Assembly: GCA_027488335.1 (NCBI GenBank) | Contig: JAIYBU010000219.1 | Span: 1-64,000 of the forward strand | Source of the DNA: Cytophagaceae bacterium | Lineage (GTDB): Bacteria > Bacteroidota > Bacteroidia > Cytophagales > Spirosomataceae | Direction of reading: 5' to 3' | Length of the DNA: 64,000 nt | Part shown: positions 52,768 to 61,743 of the stretch, in pieces | Layout of the letters: each line of letters starts with the position of its first letter | Position numbering within the stretch: the first letter of the stretch is position 1 | The notes under the pieces: generated by a model | The model's database searches: none | Seen by the model: the letters and a program-made list of their open reading frames with translations, nothing else | What the model was told of the DNA's origin: nothing | Translations under genes and position numbers: made by a program

Positions 52768-54117
52768 ATGAATAAAAACTCGCTTCTTTATTTCATTGCT
52801 GCCGTTGCTGCAACGGGCGGCCTACTTTTTGGCTTTGACACAGGCGTTATCAATGTTGCTTTGCCTCAACTCCGTACAAAATTCAACCCAAGCCCCGAAA
52901 CCGAAGGTATTATCGTAAGTGCAGTTTTGTTTGGCGGTATGGCTGGGCCGTTTATTAGCGGGCCTTTGACTGACTTATTAGGTCGTAAAAAAATCAACAT
53001 CATTGCTTCTTTTGTCTTTGTTGTTGGTTCAATTATTACCGCTATTGCCCCATCGGTTTCGTTCCTAATTATTGGTCGTTTATTTTTAGGTTTAGCCATC
53101 GGAATTGTAGCCTCAACTGTGCCACTTTATTTAGCCGAAATCGCTCCAACCGAAAAAAGAGGACAACTCGTTACCTTCTTCCAGTTAGCCATCACACTGG
53201 GCATTCTACTTTCGTATGTGGTTGGCTATTTCTTTGCTGAGCAAGAAGATGGCTGGAGAAGTATGTTCTGGACAGGCTTTATTCCTGCCGCAATTCTGAT
53301 GGTCGGAATGTTTTTTGTACCAGAAAGTCCACGTTGGTTGATTGGCAAAGGTCGTGATGCCGAAGCCCTCGAAGTTTTAAATCGCTTGCGTGACCCCGAG
53401 CAGGCACTGCTTGAAGTTGCTCAGACTCGACAAATTATCGAAGACGAAAAGCACAACAAAGGCGACTGGAGAATGCTCTTTAGCAAGCGTTTACGTATTC
53501 CGCTATTTATTGGTATTGGTATTTTCTTTATTCAACAGTTTTCGGGCATCAATGCCATCATTTATTTTTCGACCGACATTTTCAAAAATGTATTTCCTGA
53601 TGGCAATACGGCTGCACTTGCCACTGTGGGTGTGGGCGTAATCAATGCGGCTTCTACGTTTTTGGCCATTATGATTTTAGATAAATTTGGCAGAAAACAA
53701 ATTCTCTACACAGGGCTTCTCGGAACAGCCGCTTGTTTAGCAACCGTTGGTTTGGCTTTTTACATGAAAGATTCGCTTAGCCCCGAACTACAAAAAATAA
53801 TGCTTGTGGGCGGAGTTTATGTCTATATTATTTTCTTTGCTATTAGCCTCGGGCCATTGGGCTGGTTATTAATTTCGGAGATTTATCCGCTCAAAATTAG
53901 AGGTTTTGCCTCGAGTATGGGTAGTTTTAATCACTGGCTTTTCGATGCTGGCGTGGCTTATTCATTCCCGATTTTAGCGGCAACATCGCTTGGCACTAAT
54001 GGTGGAATTTTTGGTATTTACATGACCGTAGTCTTACTCGGTTTACTTTTTGCCAAATACATTGTTTTTGAAACAAAAGGCATGAGTTTGGAGGAAATCG
54101 AAAAACGATATAATTAG
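52768..54117 (+). CDS. MFS sugar/proton symporter
   Basis: A 449-residue carrier with 12 membrane helices, of the sugar porter family (XylE/GLUT). Motifs in order: GGLLFGFDTGVINVALPQL, the loop DLLGRKKIN, RLFLGLAIGIVASTVPLYLAEIAP, the PESPRWLIGKGR motif, QQFSGINAIIYFS, and the C-terminal FETKGMSLEEIE. It probably brings a hexose or pentose through the inner membrane; the exact sugar is not visible. It is divergent from recF, single, and closed by a perfect terminator. It could serve the SusC/SusD importer, but is not in that operon. Confidence 0.93.
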   Translation: MNKNSLLYFIAAVAATGGLLFGFDTGVINVALPQLRTKFNPSPETEGIIVSAVLFGGMAGPFISGPLTDLLGRKKINIIASFVFVVGSIITAIAPSVSFLIIGRLFLGLAIGIVASTVPLYLAEIAPTEKRGQLVTFFQLAITLGILLSYVVGYFFAEQEDGWRSMFWTGFIPAAILMVGMFFVPESPRWLIGKGRDAEALEVLNRLRDPEQALLEVAQTRQIIEDEKHNKGDWRMLFSKRLRIPLFIGIGIFFIQQFSGINAIIYFSTDIFKNVFPDGNTAALATVGVGVINAASTFLAIMILDKFGRKQILYTGLLGTAACLATVGLAFYMKDSLSPELQKIMLVGGVYVYIIFFAISLGPLGWLLISEIYPLKIRGFASSMGSFNHWLFDAGVAYSFPILAATSLGTNGGIFGIYMTVVLLGLLFAKYIVFETKGMSLEEIEKRYN

Positions 54118-54138
54118 TCCAAGAATAAAATTCTTCAT

Positions 54139-54178
54139 CGAAAGAGCTTAGTTTATGAAAACTAAGCTCTTTCGTTTT
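54139..54178 (+). terminator. Terminator of the MFS gene
   Basis: Arms CGAAAGAGCTTAGTTT (54139-54154) and AAACTAAGCTCTTTCG (54159-54174) form a perfect 16-bp stem with loop ATGA and a following TTTT. Confidence 0.92.
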
Positions 54179-54288
54179 ATAAAACCTTGCTTTTTCGAGC
54201 AAATTAGAGAAAATTGCAGAAATATTTTCTTCATCTATCATTCTCGGTCAGACCTTCGGTTCAGACCGAATTAAAACCAAAAGAAATC

Positions 54289-54741
54289 ATGAAAAAACTC
54301 ATTTTATGCTTATTTTTCGCTACAAATGTTGCCTTTGCACAGCACAAAGAAATCATCAAAACCGATAAAGCCCCCGTGCCGATTGCTCCATACAGCCAAG
54401 CCGTAAAATCCAATGGTTTTCTGTTTGTAGCAGGTCAAATTGGCCTCGACCCTACCACCCGAAAACTCGTTGATGGTGGCTTTGAAGCCGAAACCGTTCG
54501 TATCATGGAAAACATCAAAGCAGTTTTAGAAGCTGCCGATGCAAAGTTGAGTGATATTGTAAATACAACCATTTACATCAAAGACATGAACAACTTTGCG
54601 AAGGTAAACGAAATTTATGGCAAATACTTCACAGGCGACTTTCCTGCACGTACGACGGTTGGGGTAGCTAATCTACCAAGTGGGGCAAACATAGAAATTG
54701 CAGTAGTAGCAGCCATAGCTCATAAGCCTCGTCGTAAATAA
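54289..54741 (+). CDS. RidA/YjgF-family protein with a signal peptide
   Basis: A 150-residue protein. The first 18 residues (MKKLILCLFFATNVAFAQ) are a cleavable signal. The rest is a normal RidA domain: APVPIAPYSQAVKSNGFLFVAGQIGLDP, VNTTIYIKDMNNF and the catalytic Arg in FPARTTVGVANLPSGANIEIAVVA. RidA usually works in the cytoplasm, deaminating reactive enamines; an exported member would act in the periplasm. The upstream bases 54244-54269 contain a TCGGTC/GACCGA hairpin. A longer frame starting upstream was rejected because it would bury the signal peptide. Confidence 0.88.
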   Translation: MKKLILCLFFATNVAFAQHKEIIKTDKAPVPIAPYSQAVKSNGFLFVAGQIGLDPTTRKLVDGGFEAETVRIMENIKAVLEAADAKLSDIVNTTIYIKDMNNFAKVNEIYGKYFTGDFPARTTVGVANLPSGANIEIAVVAAIAHKPRRK

Positions 54742-54843
54742 GCACTAAATCATCTCGAAAAGAAACTAAATTGACTTATTTTGGGCAAAATATCGTCTTT
54801 GAATTCATATATTTGTCTTTTTACTAACCCTTCATCATGCTTT

Positions 54844-57267
54844 ATGAGAAAACTATCAGTATTAGGTAGAGCGTTTCGAGTAAGCGAACTCCTTTTCGCT
54901 TCGCTTTTAATTCTTCAAGCATTAGTTGCTGTTGCCCAACAAGGCGGCAATCAGTATAATGCAAACACCCGTTTCGAGCAAATGGGAACCGAACTTCCAA
55001 CACCAAACACCTATCGTACCGCTTCTGGAGCCCCAGGAAAAGACTATTGGCAACAAAAAGCCGATTACGATATCAAGGCTGAGTTAGATGATGTAAATCA
55101 GAAAATCATCGGAACGGAAGTTATTACCTACACCAATAAATCACCAGACGAGTTGCGTTATTTGTGGTTACAACTTGACCAAAACCTTTTCGAGAAAGGT
55201 TCAATCAATGCCATGACAAAAACTGGTGGAGTTGATGCTCAAGGAATGTCGTTCAATGCTCTTCAAAACGTAAATGCCCCTTCATCAGTTTTTGGGGGAA
55301 TTTCGGGAAATAAAGAGTATGGCTACAAAATTACGGTTGTAAAAGACGCCAAAACTGGAGCAGATTTGAAATATACCATCAACAACACCATGATGCGTAT
55401 TGATATTCCAGCAATTTTAAAGCCAGGTCAATCATATTCTTTCCGTATCGACTGGAATTATAACATCACTAACTACTACGGCCGCTCAGGTATGGAGTAT
55501 TTCGCTAAAGATGGCAACTATAACTACTTCATTGCACACTGGTTTCCACGTATGGCGGTGTATGATGATGTAAACGGCTGGCAGCACAAACAATTCTTAG
55601 GACAAGGTGAATTTACACTTCCTTTCGGAGATTATAAAGTAGAGCTTACCGTACCTAACGACCACGTTGTGGGTGCAACTGGCGAATGCCAAAACTATGA
55701 TAAAGTATTAAGTGCGGAGCAATTAAAGCGTTTCCAACAAGCTGCTAATTCAAAAACACCTGTACTTATCGTAACACAAGCCGAAGCAGAAGCTGCCGAA
55801 AAAGGCAAGCCAACTGGCAAAAAAACTTGGATTTACAAAGCAACCAACGTGCGTGACTTTGCTTTCACATCTTCACGTAAATTTATCTGGGATGCCATGC
55901 AAACCGATGTGTATAACAACGGACGCAAAATTTGGAGCATGTCCTTTTATTCAAAAGAAGGAAACCCACTTTGGGGGCAATATTCAACTCGTGTAGTTGA
56001 GCATACGTTGAGAAGCTATGGAAACCGTACGGTTCAGTACCCGTATCCAGTAGCTATTTCTTGCCATGCAACTGCGGGTGGTGGCATGGAATACCCTATG
56101 ATTTCATTTAACGGTGGTCGCCCAGAAGCAGATGGCACATATTCAGAACAAGTAAAAGCAGGTATGATTGGCGTAATTATCCATGAAGTGGGCCATAATT
56201 TCTTCCCGATGATTGTAAACTCAGACGAACGTCAATGGTCGTGGATGGATGAAGGTTTAAATACTTTCTGCCAATATCTCGCCGAGCAAGAATGGGACAG
56301 AAACTTCCCTTCTCGTCGTGGCGAGCCTCAATTTATTGTTCCTTACATGAAAACAGAAAAGACCCAGCAAGTGCCAATCATGTCGAGTTCTGATAATATC
56401 ATGGCATTCGGGCCAAATGCGTACGCAAAACCAGCAACAGGCTTAAATATCTTGCGTGAAACAATCATGGGTCGTGAATTATTCGACTATGCTTTCAAAG
56501 AATATGCACGTCGTTGGGCATTTAAGCATCCAACTCCTGCTGATTTCTTCCGTACGATGGAAGACGCTTCGGGCGTTGACTTAGACTGGTTCTGGAAAGG
56601 TTGGTTCTACGGTGTTGAGCCTGCCGACCAAGATTTAGCAGAAGTTGAATGGTACGCTGCTGATAACCAAGACCCTATAGCTAAAAAAGCGGCCGAAAAA
56701 GCTGATGCAGAAGCAAAAAAACAAACATTGAGCAACATCCGTAATCAAACTGATATCAAGCAAACAGTAGTTGAGGCAGATTCTACGATGAGAGATTTCT
56801 ATAATTCGTACGATAGATACGCTGTAACTTCGGCTGACAAACAAAAATCTGAGCAATACAAATCAAGTTTGAGCGAAGATGAGCGTAAAGTATTGGAGTC
56901 AGGAATGAACTACTATGTTGTGAAAGTAAAAAACAAGGGTGGTTTACCGATGCCAGTTATCATCAAAATGGATTATGAAGATGGCACGAACGAAATCGTT
57001 AGAATTCCTGCTGAAATCTGGCGTTTAAATGACAGAGAAGTGAAGAAAACAATTCCGACAAAGAAAAAGGTAACGAAATTTACACTCGACCCATTCTACG
57101 AAATTGCTGATATCGACACGGAAAATAATGCGTTCCCACGTGAACCAGAAAAACCAACGAAATTCCAAGCATTTAAACAAGGTTCGTTCCGTCCACAAGG
57201 CCAAAATCCTATGCAACAAGCGAGACAATCGCAACCTGCTGGAACTCAGACGAGTGGAAAGAATTAA
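54844..57267 (+). CDS. M1-family metallopeptidase (gluzincin), exported
   Basis: An 807-residue peptidase from MRKLSVLGRAFRVSELLFAS at 54844, with a signal ending AVAQ. The zinc site is HEVGH (447-451) with the third ligand Glu470 in MDEGLN, the exact M1 spacing; the exopeptidase loop is GGGMEYPM. The N-terminal beta-sandwich (about 65-300) and the C-terminal unique region with an acidic/basic-rich tail (EPEKPTKFQAFKQG) complete it. It probably works in the periplasm on peptides. A -7-like TATATTTG lies at 54808. It has its own terminator. Confidence 0.93.
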   Translation: MRKLSVLGRAFRVSELLFASLLILQALVAVAQQGGNQYNANTRFEQMGTELPTPNTYRTASGAPGKDYWQQKADYDIKAELDDVNQKIIGTEVITYTNKSPDELRYLWLQLDQNLFEKGSINAMTKTGGVDAQGMSFNALQNVNAPSSVFGGISGNKEYGYKITVVKDAKTGADLKYTINNTMMRIDIPAILKPGQSYSFRIDWNYNITNYYGRSGMEYFAKDGNYNYFIAHWFPRMAVYDDVNGWQHKQFLGQGEFTLPFGDYKVELTVPNDHVVGATGECQNYDKVLSAEQLKRFQQAANSKTPVLIVTQAEAEAAEKGKPTGKKTWIYKATNVRDFAFTSSRKFIWDAMQTDVYNNGRKIWSMSFYSKEGNPLWGQYSTRVVEHTLRSYGNRTVQYPYPVAISCHATAGGGMEYPMISFNGGRPEADGTYSEQVKAGMIGVIIHEVGHNFFPMIVNSDERQWSWMDEGLNTFCQYLAEQEWDRNFPSRRGEPQFIVPYMKTEKTQQVPIMSSSDNIMAFGPNAYAKPATGLNILRETIMGRELFDYAFKEYARRWAFKHPTPADFFRTMEDASGVDLDWFWKGWFYGVEPADQDLAEVEWYAADNQDPIAKKAAEKADAEAKKQTLSNIRNQTDIKQTVVEADSTMRDFYNSYDRYAVTSADKQKSEQYKSSLSEDERKVLESGMNYYVVKVKNKGGLPMPVIIKMDYEDGTNEIVRIPAEIWRLNDREVKKTIPTKKKVTKFTLDPFYEIADIDTENNAFPREPEKPTKFQAFKQGSFRPQGQNPMQQARQSQPAGTQTSGKN

Positions 57268-57287
57268 TTAACATAGTTTCAATAAAC

Positions 57288-57326
57288 AAAAAGCCCCGAA
57301 ATAGAAATTCTACTTCGGGGCTTTTT
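57288..57326 (+). terminator. Terminator of the M1 peptidase gene
   Basis: AAAAAGCCCCGAA (57288-57300) pairs with TTCGGGGCTTTTT, flanked by an inner TAGAA/TTCTA extension. T-run follows. Its A-run allows action on the minus strand as well. Confidence 0.88.
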
Positions 57327-57334
57327 TGTTTTCT

Positions 57335-57362
57335 ACGGACTGTTAACCGTAAACTATTGACT
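57335..57362 (-). repeat. Four-unit heptamer array after the acyl-CoA dehydrogenase
   Basis: Read on the minus strand: AGTCAAT AGTTTAC, then GGTTAAC AGTCCGT, four units in exact 7-bp phase with the family. It lies two bases after the acyl-CoA dehydrogenase stop, mirroring the array that begins at the TonB receptor stop. Confidence 0.6.
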
Positions 57363-57364
57363 TG

Positions 57365-59164
57365 TTACATCACCACTTCTTTCTCGGTCATAATCGTGAG
57401 CACTTCTTCATCCATCAATCGAGTGGCCAAACCTTGCGTTTTCGGAATCTCGTAGTGGAAGAAATACTTCATCGTATGAATCTTACTTTCATAAAATTCT
57501 ACATCATCCGCATTATCCAACGAAACGATTAACTTCTGTTTAGCCACTACTGCTTGTTTAAGCCATTGCCACGCCACCACATTTAAGCTAAACATCTCTA
57601 TATAAAGTGTCGCATCTGACAAGAAACGCTCCACATCACCCGTTCCAGCAATTCCCAGCAAGTGCATAGTCACTTTTTGGAGGCGTTCGCCTTCGTCTTT
57701 TAATGAAAGTGCATAACGCTTCAAATCATCGTATTGCAAAGCCGCCATTACGGTTTTACCAACTTCTTGGGCGAGCAACATGGTTGCCTTCCCTCCTGCC
57801 ATTGGTACTTTACGGCCCAGTAAATCTTGCGACTGAATACCGGTTGTTCCCTCATAAATTGGCGTGATACGAATATCTCGGTAATATTGTTCGACAGGAA
57901 AATCTTCCGTAAAACCATACCCACCAAAGCATTGCACTGCATCGCTTATTGCCTTCATACCATACTCACAAGGGAAAGTCTTAGCTATTGGTGTCAGCAA
58001 TTCGAGCATCAAATGTGCCTTTTCTTTTTCTTCTGGGTCATCAGAGGCTTCCGAAAGGTCAAAATATTTAGAAGTTTCGAGCAAAAGCGACAACGAACCT
58101 TCAACGACAGCCTTCTGAAACAACAACATTCGCTTCACATCTGGATGCTGAATAATCTGAATCTGCGGAGCATCCAATGCATGTTTCTGATTTAATCGAC
58201 GGCTCTGTGGACGCTCTTTTGCATACTCAAGTGCTGCATAATAAGCAGCCGATGCTATTGACGCCCCCGTGATACCCACGCCTATACGAGCCTCGTTCAT
58301 CATCTGAAACATATAATTCAAGCCCTTATTTGGTTCGCCAACCAAATATCCGATACAATCATCGTTTTTATCACCAAAACCCAAGTGCATAGCTGGTACG
58401 CCTTTCTGCCCGAGCTTATGGTAAATTCCCATTGAGGTAACATCATTATCGGTGCCATCTATTCGGAATTTTGGAATCACAAACAACGAAATACCCTTCG
58501 TACCAAGTGGAGCTCCTTTAATACGACCAATGAATAGGTGAATCACATTATCGGTAGCGTCGTGGTCACCCGCCGAAATAAAAACTTTCTGTCCACGAAT
58601 TTTATACGTTCCATCTTCCAAAGGTTCGGCCGTAGAAGTAATATCCGATAACGAACTTCCTGCCTGTGGCTCGGTTAGGCACATTGTACCCTGCCATTTT
58701 CCCGAAATCATATTTGGAATATAAGTATCTTTCAATTCTTGCGAACCAAAACTGGCAATCAGACGAGCCGCTCCTGCCGTAAGACCCGTAAACATCATTC
58801 CGTTATTGGCCGACATCAAAATATACCCCAAAATACTCGTAATCGTTACGGGCATTTGAGCTCCACCATTTTCGTAATCAAAGTCTGCTCCAATAAGACC
58901 TGATTCGCCGAGAGCTTTCAAGTAATCTTTAATGGCTGGATGAACCGTTACTTTTCCATCTTTAAGTTCGGGTTGATTTTTATCGACGTCTTTCACAAAC
59001 GGAAACATGAGATTGTCAGCAATTTGGGTTGCTGCATCAATCGTCATGTCGAAAGTTTCTTTATTGTGGTCGGCATAGCGAGCGTGTTGCGTCAGCGTTT
59101 CTGCCTCATGAACTTCATAAAGCAAGAAGTCCACATTTCTCTTATTAAAATAGTTCTTTGCCAT
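57365..59164 (-). CDS. Acyl-CoA dehydrogenase with C-terminal extension
   Basis: A flavoenzyme for fatty-acid beta-oxidation, 599 residues from MAKNYFNKRNVDFLLYEVHE at 59164. FAD/substrate segments are MCLTEPQAGSSLSDI and YKIRGQKVFISAGDHD; the dehydrogenase C-terminal fold has CFGGYGFTEDFPVEQYYRD and ITPIYEGTTGIQSQDLLGRK, in which the Glu of YEGT is the likely base. The extra 120-residue C-terminal helical part is that of the long (DmdC/AcdA-like) class. It follows the SCP2 gene on the same strand, 100 bp apart, so both are likely read from the promoter near 59635. Confidence 0.94.
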   Translation of the reverse strand: MAKNYFNKRNVDFLLYEVHEAETLTQHARYADHNKETFDMTIDAATQIADNLMFPFVKDVDKNQPELKDGKVTVHPAIKDYLKALGESGLIGADFDYENGGAQMPVTITSILGYILMSANNGMMFTGLTAGAARLIASFGSQELKDTYIPNMISGKWQGTMCLTEPQAGSSLSDITSTAEPLEDGTYKIRGQKVFISAGDHDATDNVIHLFIGRIKGAPLGTKGISLFVIPKFRIDGTDNDVTSMGIYHKLGQKGVPAMHLGFGDKNDDCIGYLVGEPNKGLNYMFQMMNEARIGVGITGASIASAAYYAALEYAKERPQSRRLNQKHALDAPQIQIIQHPDVKRMLLFQKAVVEGSLSLLLETSKYFDLSEASDDPEEKEKAHLMLELLTPIAKTFPCEYGMKAISDAVQCFGGYGFTEDFPVEQYYRDIRITPIYEGTTGIQSQDLLGRKVPMAGGKATMLLAQEVGKTVMAALQYDDLKRYALSLKDEGERLQKVTMHLLGIAGTGDVERFLSDATLYIEMFSLNVVAWQWLKQAVVAKQKLIVSLDNADDVEFYESKIHTMKYFFHYEIPKTQGLATRLMDEEVLTIMTEKEVVM

Positions 59165-59240
59165 ACTCCTAAACCGATACGTCGGAACGCCCAAAAGGGA
59201 CTTTACATTTGAATTATTATAAAACTGTAACAAAAATAAG

Positions 59241-59262
59241 CTCCCCTTTAGGGGCGGGGGGC
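59241..59262. repeat. Fragment of the CCCCTTTAGGGG repeat
   Basis: CTCCCCTTTAGGGGCGGGG at 59241-59259 resembles one end of the element at 44356. It lies at the SCP2 stop codon, between SCP2 and the acyl-CoA dehydrogenase. Confidence 0.5.
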
Positions 59263-59264
59263 AA

Positions 59265-59576
59265 TTACATCAAGCCCAACATTTTAGCATATTTCATCAT
59301 TGCTCCAGGATTAGATAGTTTTAGTTTGCCCATCATCATGGCCATCATTGGGTTCATATCACCCGTTGCAATTTTCACAAAATCATCAGCATCGGCTTTT
59401 ACTACGCACTCGGCTGTTCCTACGAATCCATCCACAAATTCAGCTTTTCCATCAGCCACTACCATTGAGTAATCCGCACCGCCACCAAAATCAAAATGTA
59501 GTGTAGTGGTTACACCATCAATATCTGCCGCTGTTAGTCTCGAAGCTGTATTCTGTAAATATTCTTTTGCTGTCAT
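59265..59576 (-). CDS. SCP2 sterol-carrier-domain lipid-binding protein
   Basis: A 103-residue single-domain SCP2 protein from MTAKEYLQNTASRLTAADID at 59576. Family features: VTTTLHFDFGGGADYSMVVADG, AECVVKADADDFVKIATG and the C-terminal helix NPMMAMMMGKLKLSNPGAMMKYA that lines the hydrophobic cavity. It binds fatty acyl-CoA or similar lipids in the cytoplasm. With the acyl-CoA dehydrogenase it forms a lipid unit, and the shared operator lies 58 bp upstream. An open frame of 22 further codons upstream does not look coding. Confidence 0.9.
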   Translation of the reverse strand: MTAKEYLQNTASRLTAADIDGVTTTLHFDFGGGADYSMVVADGKAEFVDGFVGTAECVVKADADDFVKIATGDMNPMMAMMMGKLKLSNPGAMMKYAKMLGLM

Positions 59577-59634
59577 GTTTTTATTTTTTTGAAATGTACG
59601 ATTTAAAAGATTCCGAAAGTTAGTAAAAAAAAGA

Positions 59635-59662
59635 AATAACATTATGCAAGCATACTATTATT
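59635..59662. promoter_or_regulatory. 28-bp inverted-repeat operator, copy 2
   Basis: Half-sites AATAACATTATGC (59635-59647) and the complement of GCATACTATTATT (59650-59662) agree in 11 of 13 positions around AA. On the minus strand its first 20 bp equal those at 27027. The 20-bp core ends 66 bases before the SCP2 start, against 64 for the TonB receptor. No clean -7 box follows here (TAACTTTC is the closest). Confidence 0.7.
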
Positions 59663-59885
59663 TTTTACATGAAATTTGTCTTTTTGTCAAAAAAAGCCAA
59701 TATTTAGCAAGAATAAACAGAAAAATTCGCAATAATGTATCCGTTCGTTCAGAAAACGAAGTTTGCCTTTTGTTTTTCTGAAACACGCCGTAACTTTTCT
59801 GCAATTATGGTATAAGAATTACTCAGATAACCCATAAAGAAAAAACACTAAAAAGTGTTACTTTTTTCTAACCACTTGGTCAAAA

Positions 59886-60494
59886 TTGAAAAATAAAGCA
59901 TTTAAAAACACGCCTGATGAGGAGTTGGTTCGACTATACGTTGAAACCCAACGAAATCTTTATTTTGAAGAACTCTACGACCGTTACGTTGATAAAGTTT
60001 ACAGGAAATGCCTTTCCTTTGTAAAAAACGAAGCACAAGCCGAAGATTTCACACACGACATATTTTTGCGTTTAGTCCTCAAAATCGGAGGGTTTAAAGA
60101 GCAGGCGAAGTTTTCAACTTGGCTGTATTCGATTACCTACAATTATTGTATGGACCAAATGAGGATTGCAAAAAAACAAGCCGAAACCGCTCTCGACGAA
60201 AACTTCGACCTCGAACAAGAAGACGACGACTCTGAATTGGTAGAAAGTCAAGTACTGGATTTGAAAAAAGCCTTGCAGAAAATCGACCCAGATGAGCGTG
60301 CCATCTTGTTGATGAAATATCAAGACGATTTTAGTATTAAAGAAATTGCCGATACGTTCAATATCAGTGAAAGTGCGGTAAAAATGCGTTTGATGCGTAC
60401 GAAAGAAAAATTGAGAAAGATTTACACCGAAAATGTTGTTTTCTTCTTAATTATTATCGCTAAAGCCGTTTGGTTTTGGAAAAATAACAAATAA
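59886..60494 (+). CDS. ECF-type sigma factor with a C-terminal membrane segment, TTG start
   Basis: A 202-residue sigma-70 family factor. Region 2 is LYFEELYDRYVDKVYRKCL with AEDFTHDIFLRL and TWLYSITYNYCMDQMR; an acidic linker (about 108-122) follows; region 4 is LPDERA-like (IDPDERAILLMKYQDDFS) with IKEIADTFNISESAVKMRLMR. The last 20 residues, from Asn183, form a hydrophobic helix with aromatic residues and a basic end (WFWKNNK), which is unusual for sigma factors. TTG at 59886 is the only suitable start. A 55-residue ORF follows after 23 bases; no anti-sigma gene is recognised. Confidence 0.9.
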   Translation: MKNKAFKNTPDEELVRLYVETQRNLYFEELYDRYVDKVYRKCLSFVKNEAQAEDFTHDIFLRLVLKIGGFKEQAKFSTWLYSITYNYCMDQMRIAKKQAETALDENFDLEQEDDDSELVESQVLDLKKALQKIDPDERAILLMKYQDDFSIKEIADTFNISESAVKMRLMRTKEKLRKIYTENVVFFLIIIAKAVWFWKNNK

Positions 60495-60517
60495 TACCTT
60501 AAACTTAGACTTACAAA

Positions 60518-60685
60518 ATGGCAGATTTTGATGATGACGCAACCGCTCCCGAACATCTAAAAGGAATGCTTACGGCAGAAATTGATGTCATTCGAGATGC
60601 CATGCAAATCGTACAAATGTTTTTAGGCGAAACAATGGTAGCAGGCGTAAAGCTTTTACAAGAATTAGAACCAAAAGATGATTGA
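60518..60685 (+). CDS. 55-residue ORF after the sigma factor
   Basis: A small ORF starting MADFDDDATAPEHLKGMLTA and ending LLQELEPKDD. It is acidic at both ends and otherwise predicted helical (EIDVIRDAMQIVQMFLGE). It lies 23 bp after the sigma factor stop and 38 bp before the mechanosensitive channel gene, all on one strand, so it fits an operon. I do not recognise a family. It could be a small partner of the sigma factor, but position is the only support. Confidence 0.6.
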   Translation: MADFDDDATAPEHLKGMLTAEIDVIRDAMQIVQMFLGETMVAGVKLLQELEPKDD

Positions 60686-60723
60686 ACAACCAACAACAAC
60701 CATTTCAAAATTAAATACCATAC

Positions 60724-61551
60724 ATGAAACCGACGCTGAATTTTACTGATACACTACTGGCAACTTTTAATGACATGATTAGAAGCTTCATGACGTTCTT
60801 CTATAACCTGATAAGTGCTGTAATTATTTTATTAATTGGGTGGGGAGTTGCCAAGATGGTTGCTGCCGTAACAAAAAAGATGCTCGAACAAGTTGGAGCA
60901 GACAGAATAGGTGATAAACTCAACGAAATTGATGCAATAAAAGGCTTAAAGTTAGAAATAAAGTTGAGTTCTATTATTTCTAAGGTTCTTTATTACTTTA
61001 TTCTTATTTTCATGCTTCGCCCAGCAGCTGACACCCTTGGTGTTCCTGCCATTTCGGACATGGTGAAGCTATTGGTCGAATTTATTCCTAAATTAATATC
61101 TTCAGCACTGATGCTTTCAGCAGGTGTTTTCTTAGCCGATGCTCTCAAAAATTTCGTGGTTACACTTTGTAAATCATTCAATATTGCGGCAGGGAAACTC
61201 ATCGGTAGTGCTATTTTCTTTTTCTTACTGATAATCTTTGTTATTCAAGCAGTTGCTCAGGTAGGCATCAATACGAGTCTTTTAGAATCAAGTTTTAACC
61301 TTTTGGTTGGAGGAATCATTCTTGCCTTTGCTATTGGTTATGGTTTTGCTTCTAAAGAAATTTTACTAAATATTATTTCATCATTTTATAGCAAAAATCG
61401 CTATAAAGAGGGTCTAACTATTGCAATTGATGGAATAAAAGGAGAAATTATTGCGATGGATAATACAACCATTACGCTCAAAACTGGTGATTCAAAAACC
61501 ATTTTTCCGTTACAAGTCTTACAATCGAAAACCGTCACCGTTTTTGAGTAA
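60724..61551 (+). CDS. Small mechanosensitive-channel-like (MscS-type) membrane protein
   Basis: A 275-residue protein with about five membrane helices, among them LISAVIILLIGWGVAKMVAA and GGIILAFAIGYGFASKEILL, the latter resembling the MscS pore helix. Repeated conserved-TM-helix (PF05552-like) segments precede it, and a short beta domain (GEIIAMDNTTITLKTGD) follows, ending TVFE. It lacks the full MscS cytoplasmic cage, as in other members of this small class. It is the third gene after the sigma factor and closed by a terminator; mscL lies 1.1 kb downstream. Confidence 0.85.
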   Translation: MKPTLNFTDTLLATFNDMIRSFMTFFYNLISAVIILLIGWGVAKMVAAVTKKMLEQVGADRIGDKLNEIDAIKGLKLEIKLSSIISKVLYYFILIFMLRPAADTLGVPAISDMVKLLVEFIPKLISSALMLSAGVFLADALKNFVVTLCKSFNIAAGKLIGSAIFFFLLIIFVIQAVAQVGINTSLLESSFNLLVGGIILAFAIGYGFASKEILLNIISSFYSKNRYKEGLTIAIDGIKGEIIAMDNTTITLKTGDSKTIFPLQVLQSKTVTVFE

Positions 61552-61558
61552 TATTTCT

Positions 61559-61592
61559 GCCCCACGTTGGTTTGCAATGTGGGGCTTTTTTT
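61559..61592 (+). terminator. Terminator of the sigma-ORF55-channel unit
   Basis: Arms GCCCCACGTTG (61559-61569) and CAATGTGGGGC (61575-61585) pair with one wobble and are followed by seven T. Confidence 0.9.
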
Positions 61593-61743
61593 ATGTTTAA
61601 TCTTTTTGTTGTTACTATTTTCCTCTCCGAAAGTCTTAAAAGCATATAAGTATAAAATAGCTAAACGTTGTTTTCTATGTCGTAATTTTCACAAACACTT
61701 ATTAAACATTATCGTATAATCATTAAACAAACCCCTATTTGTA

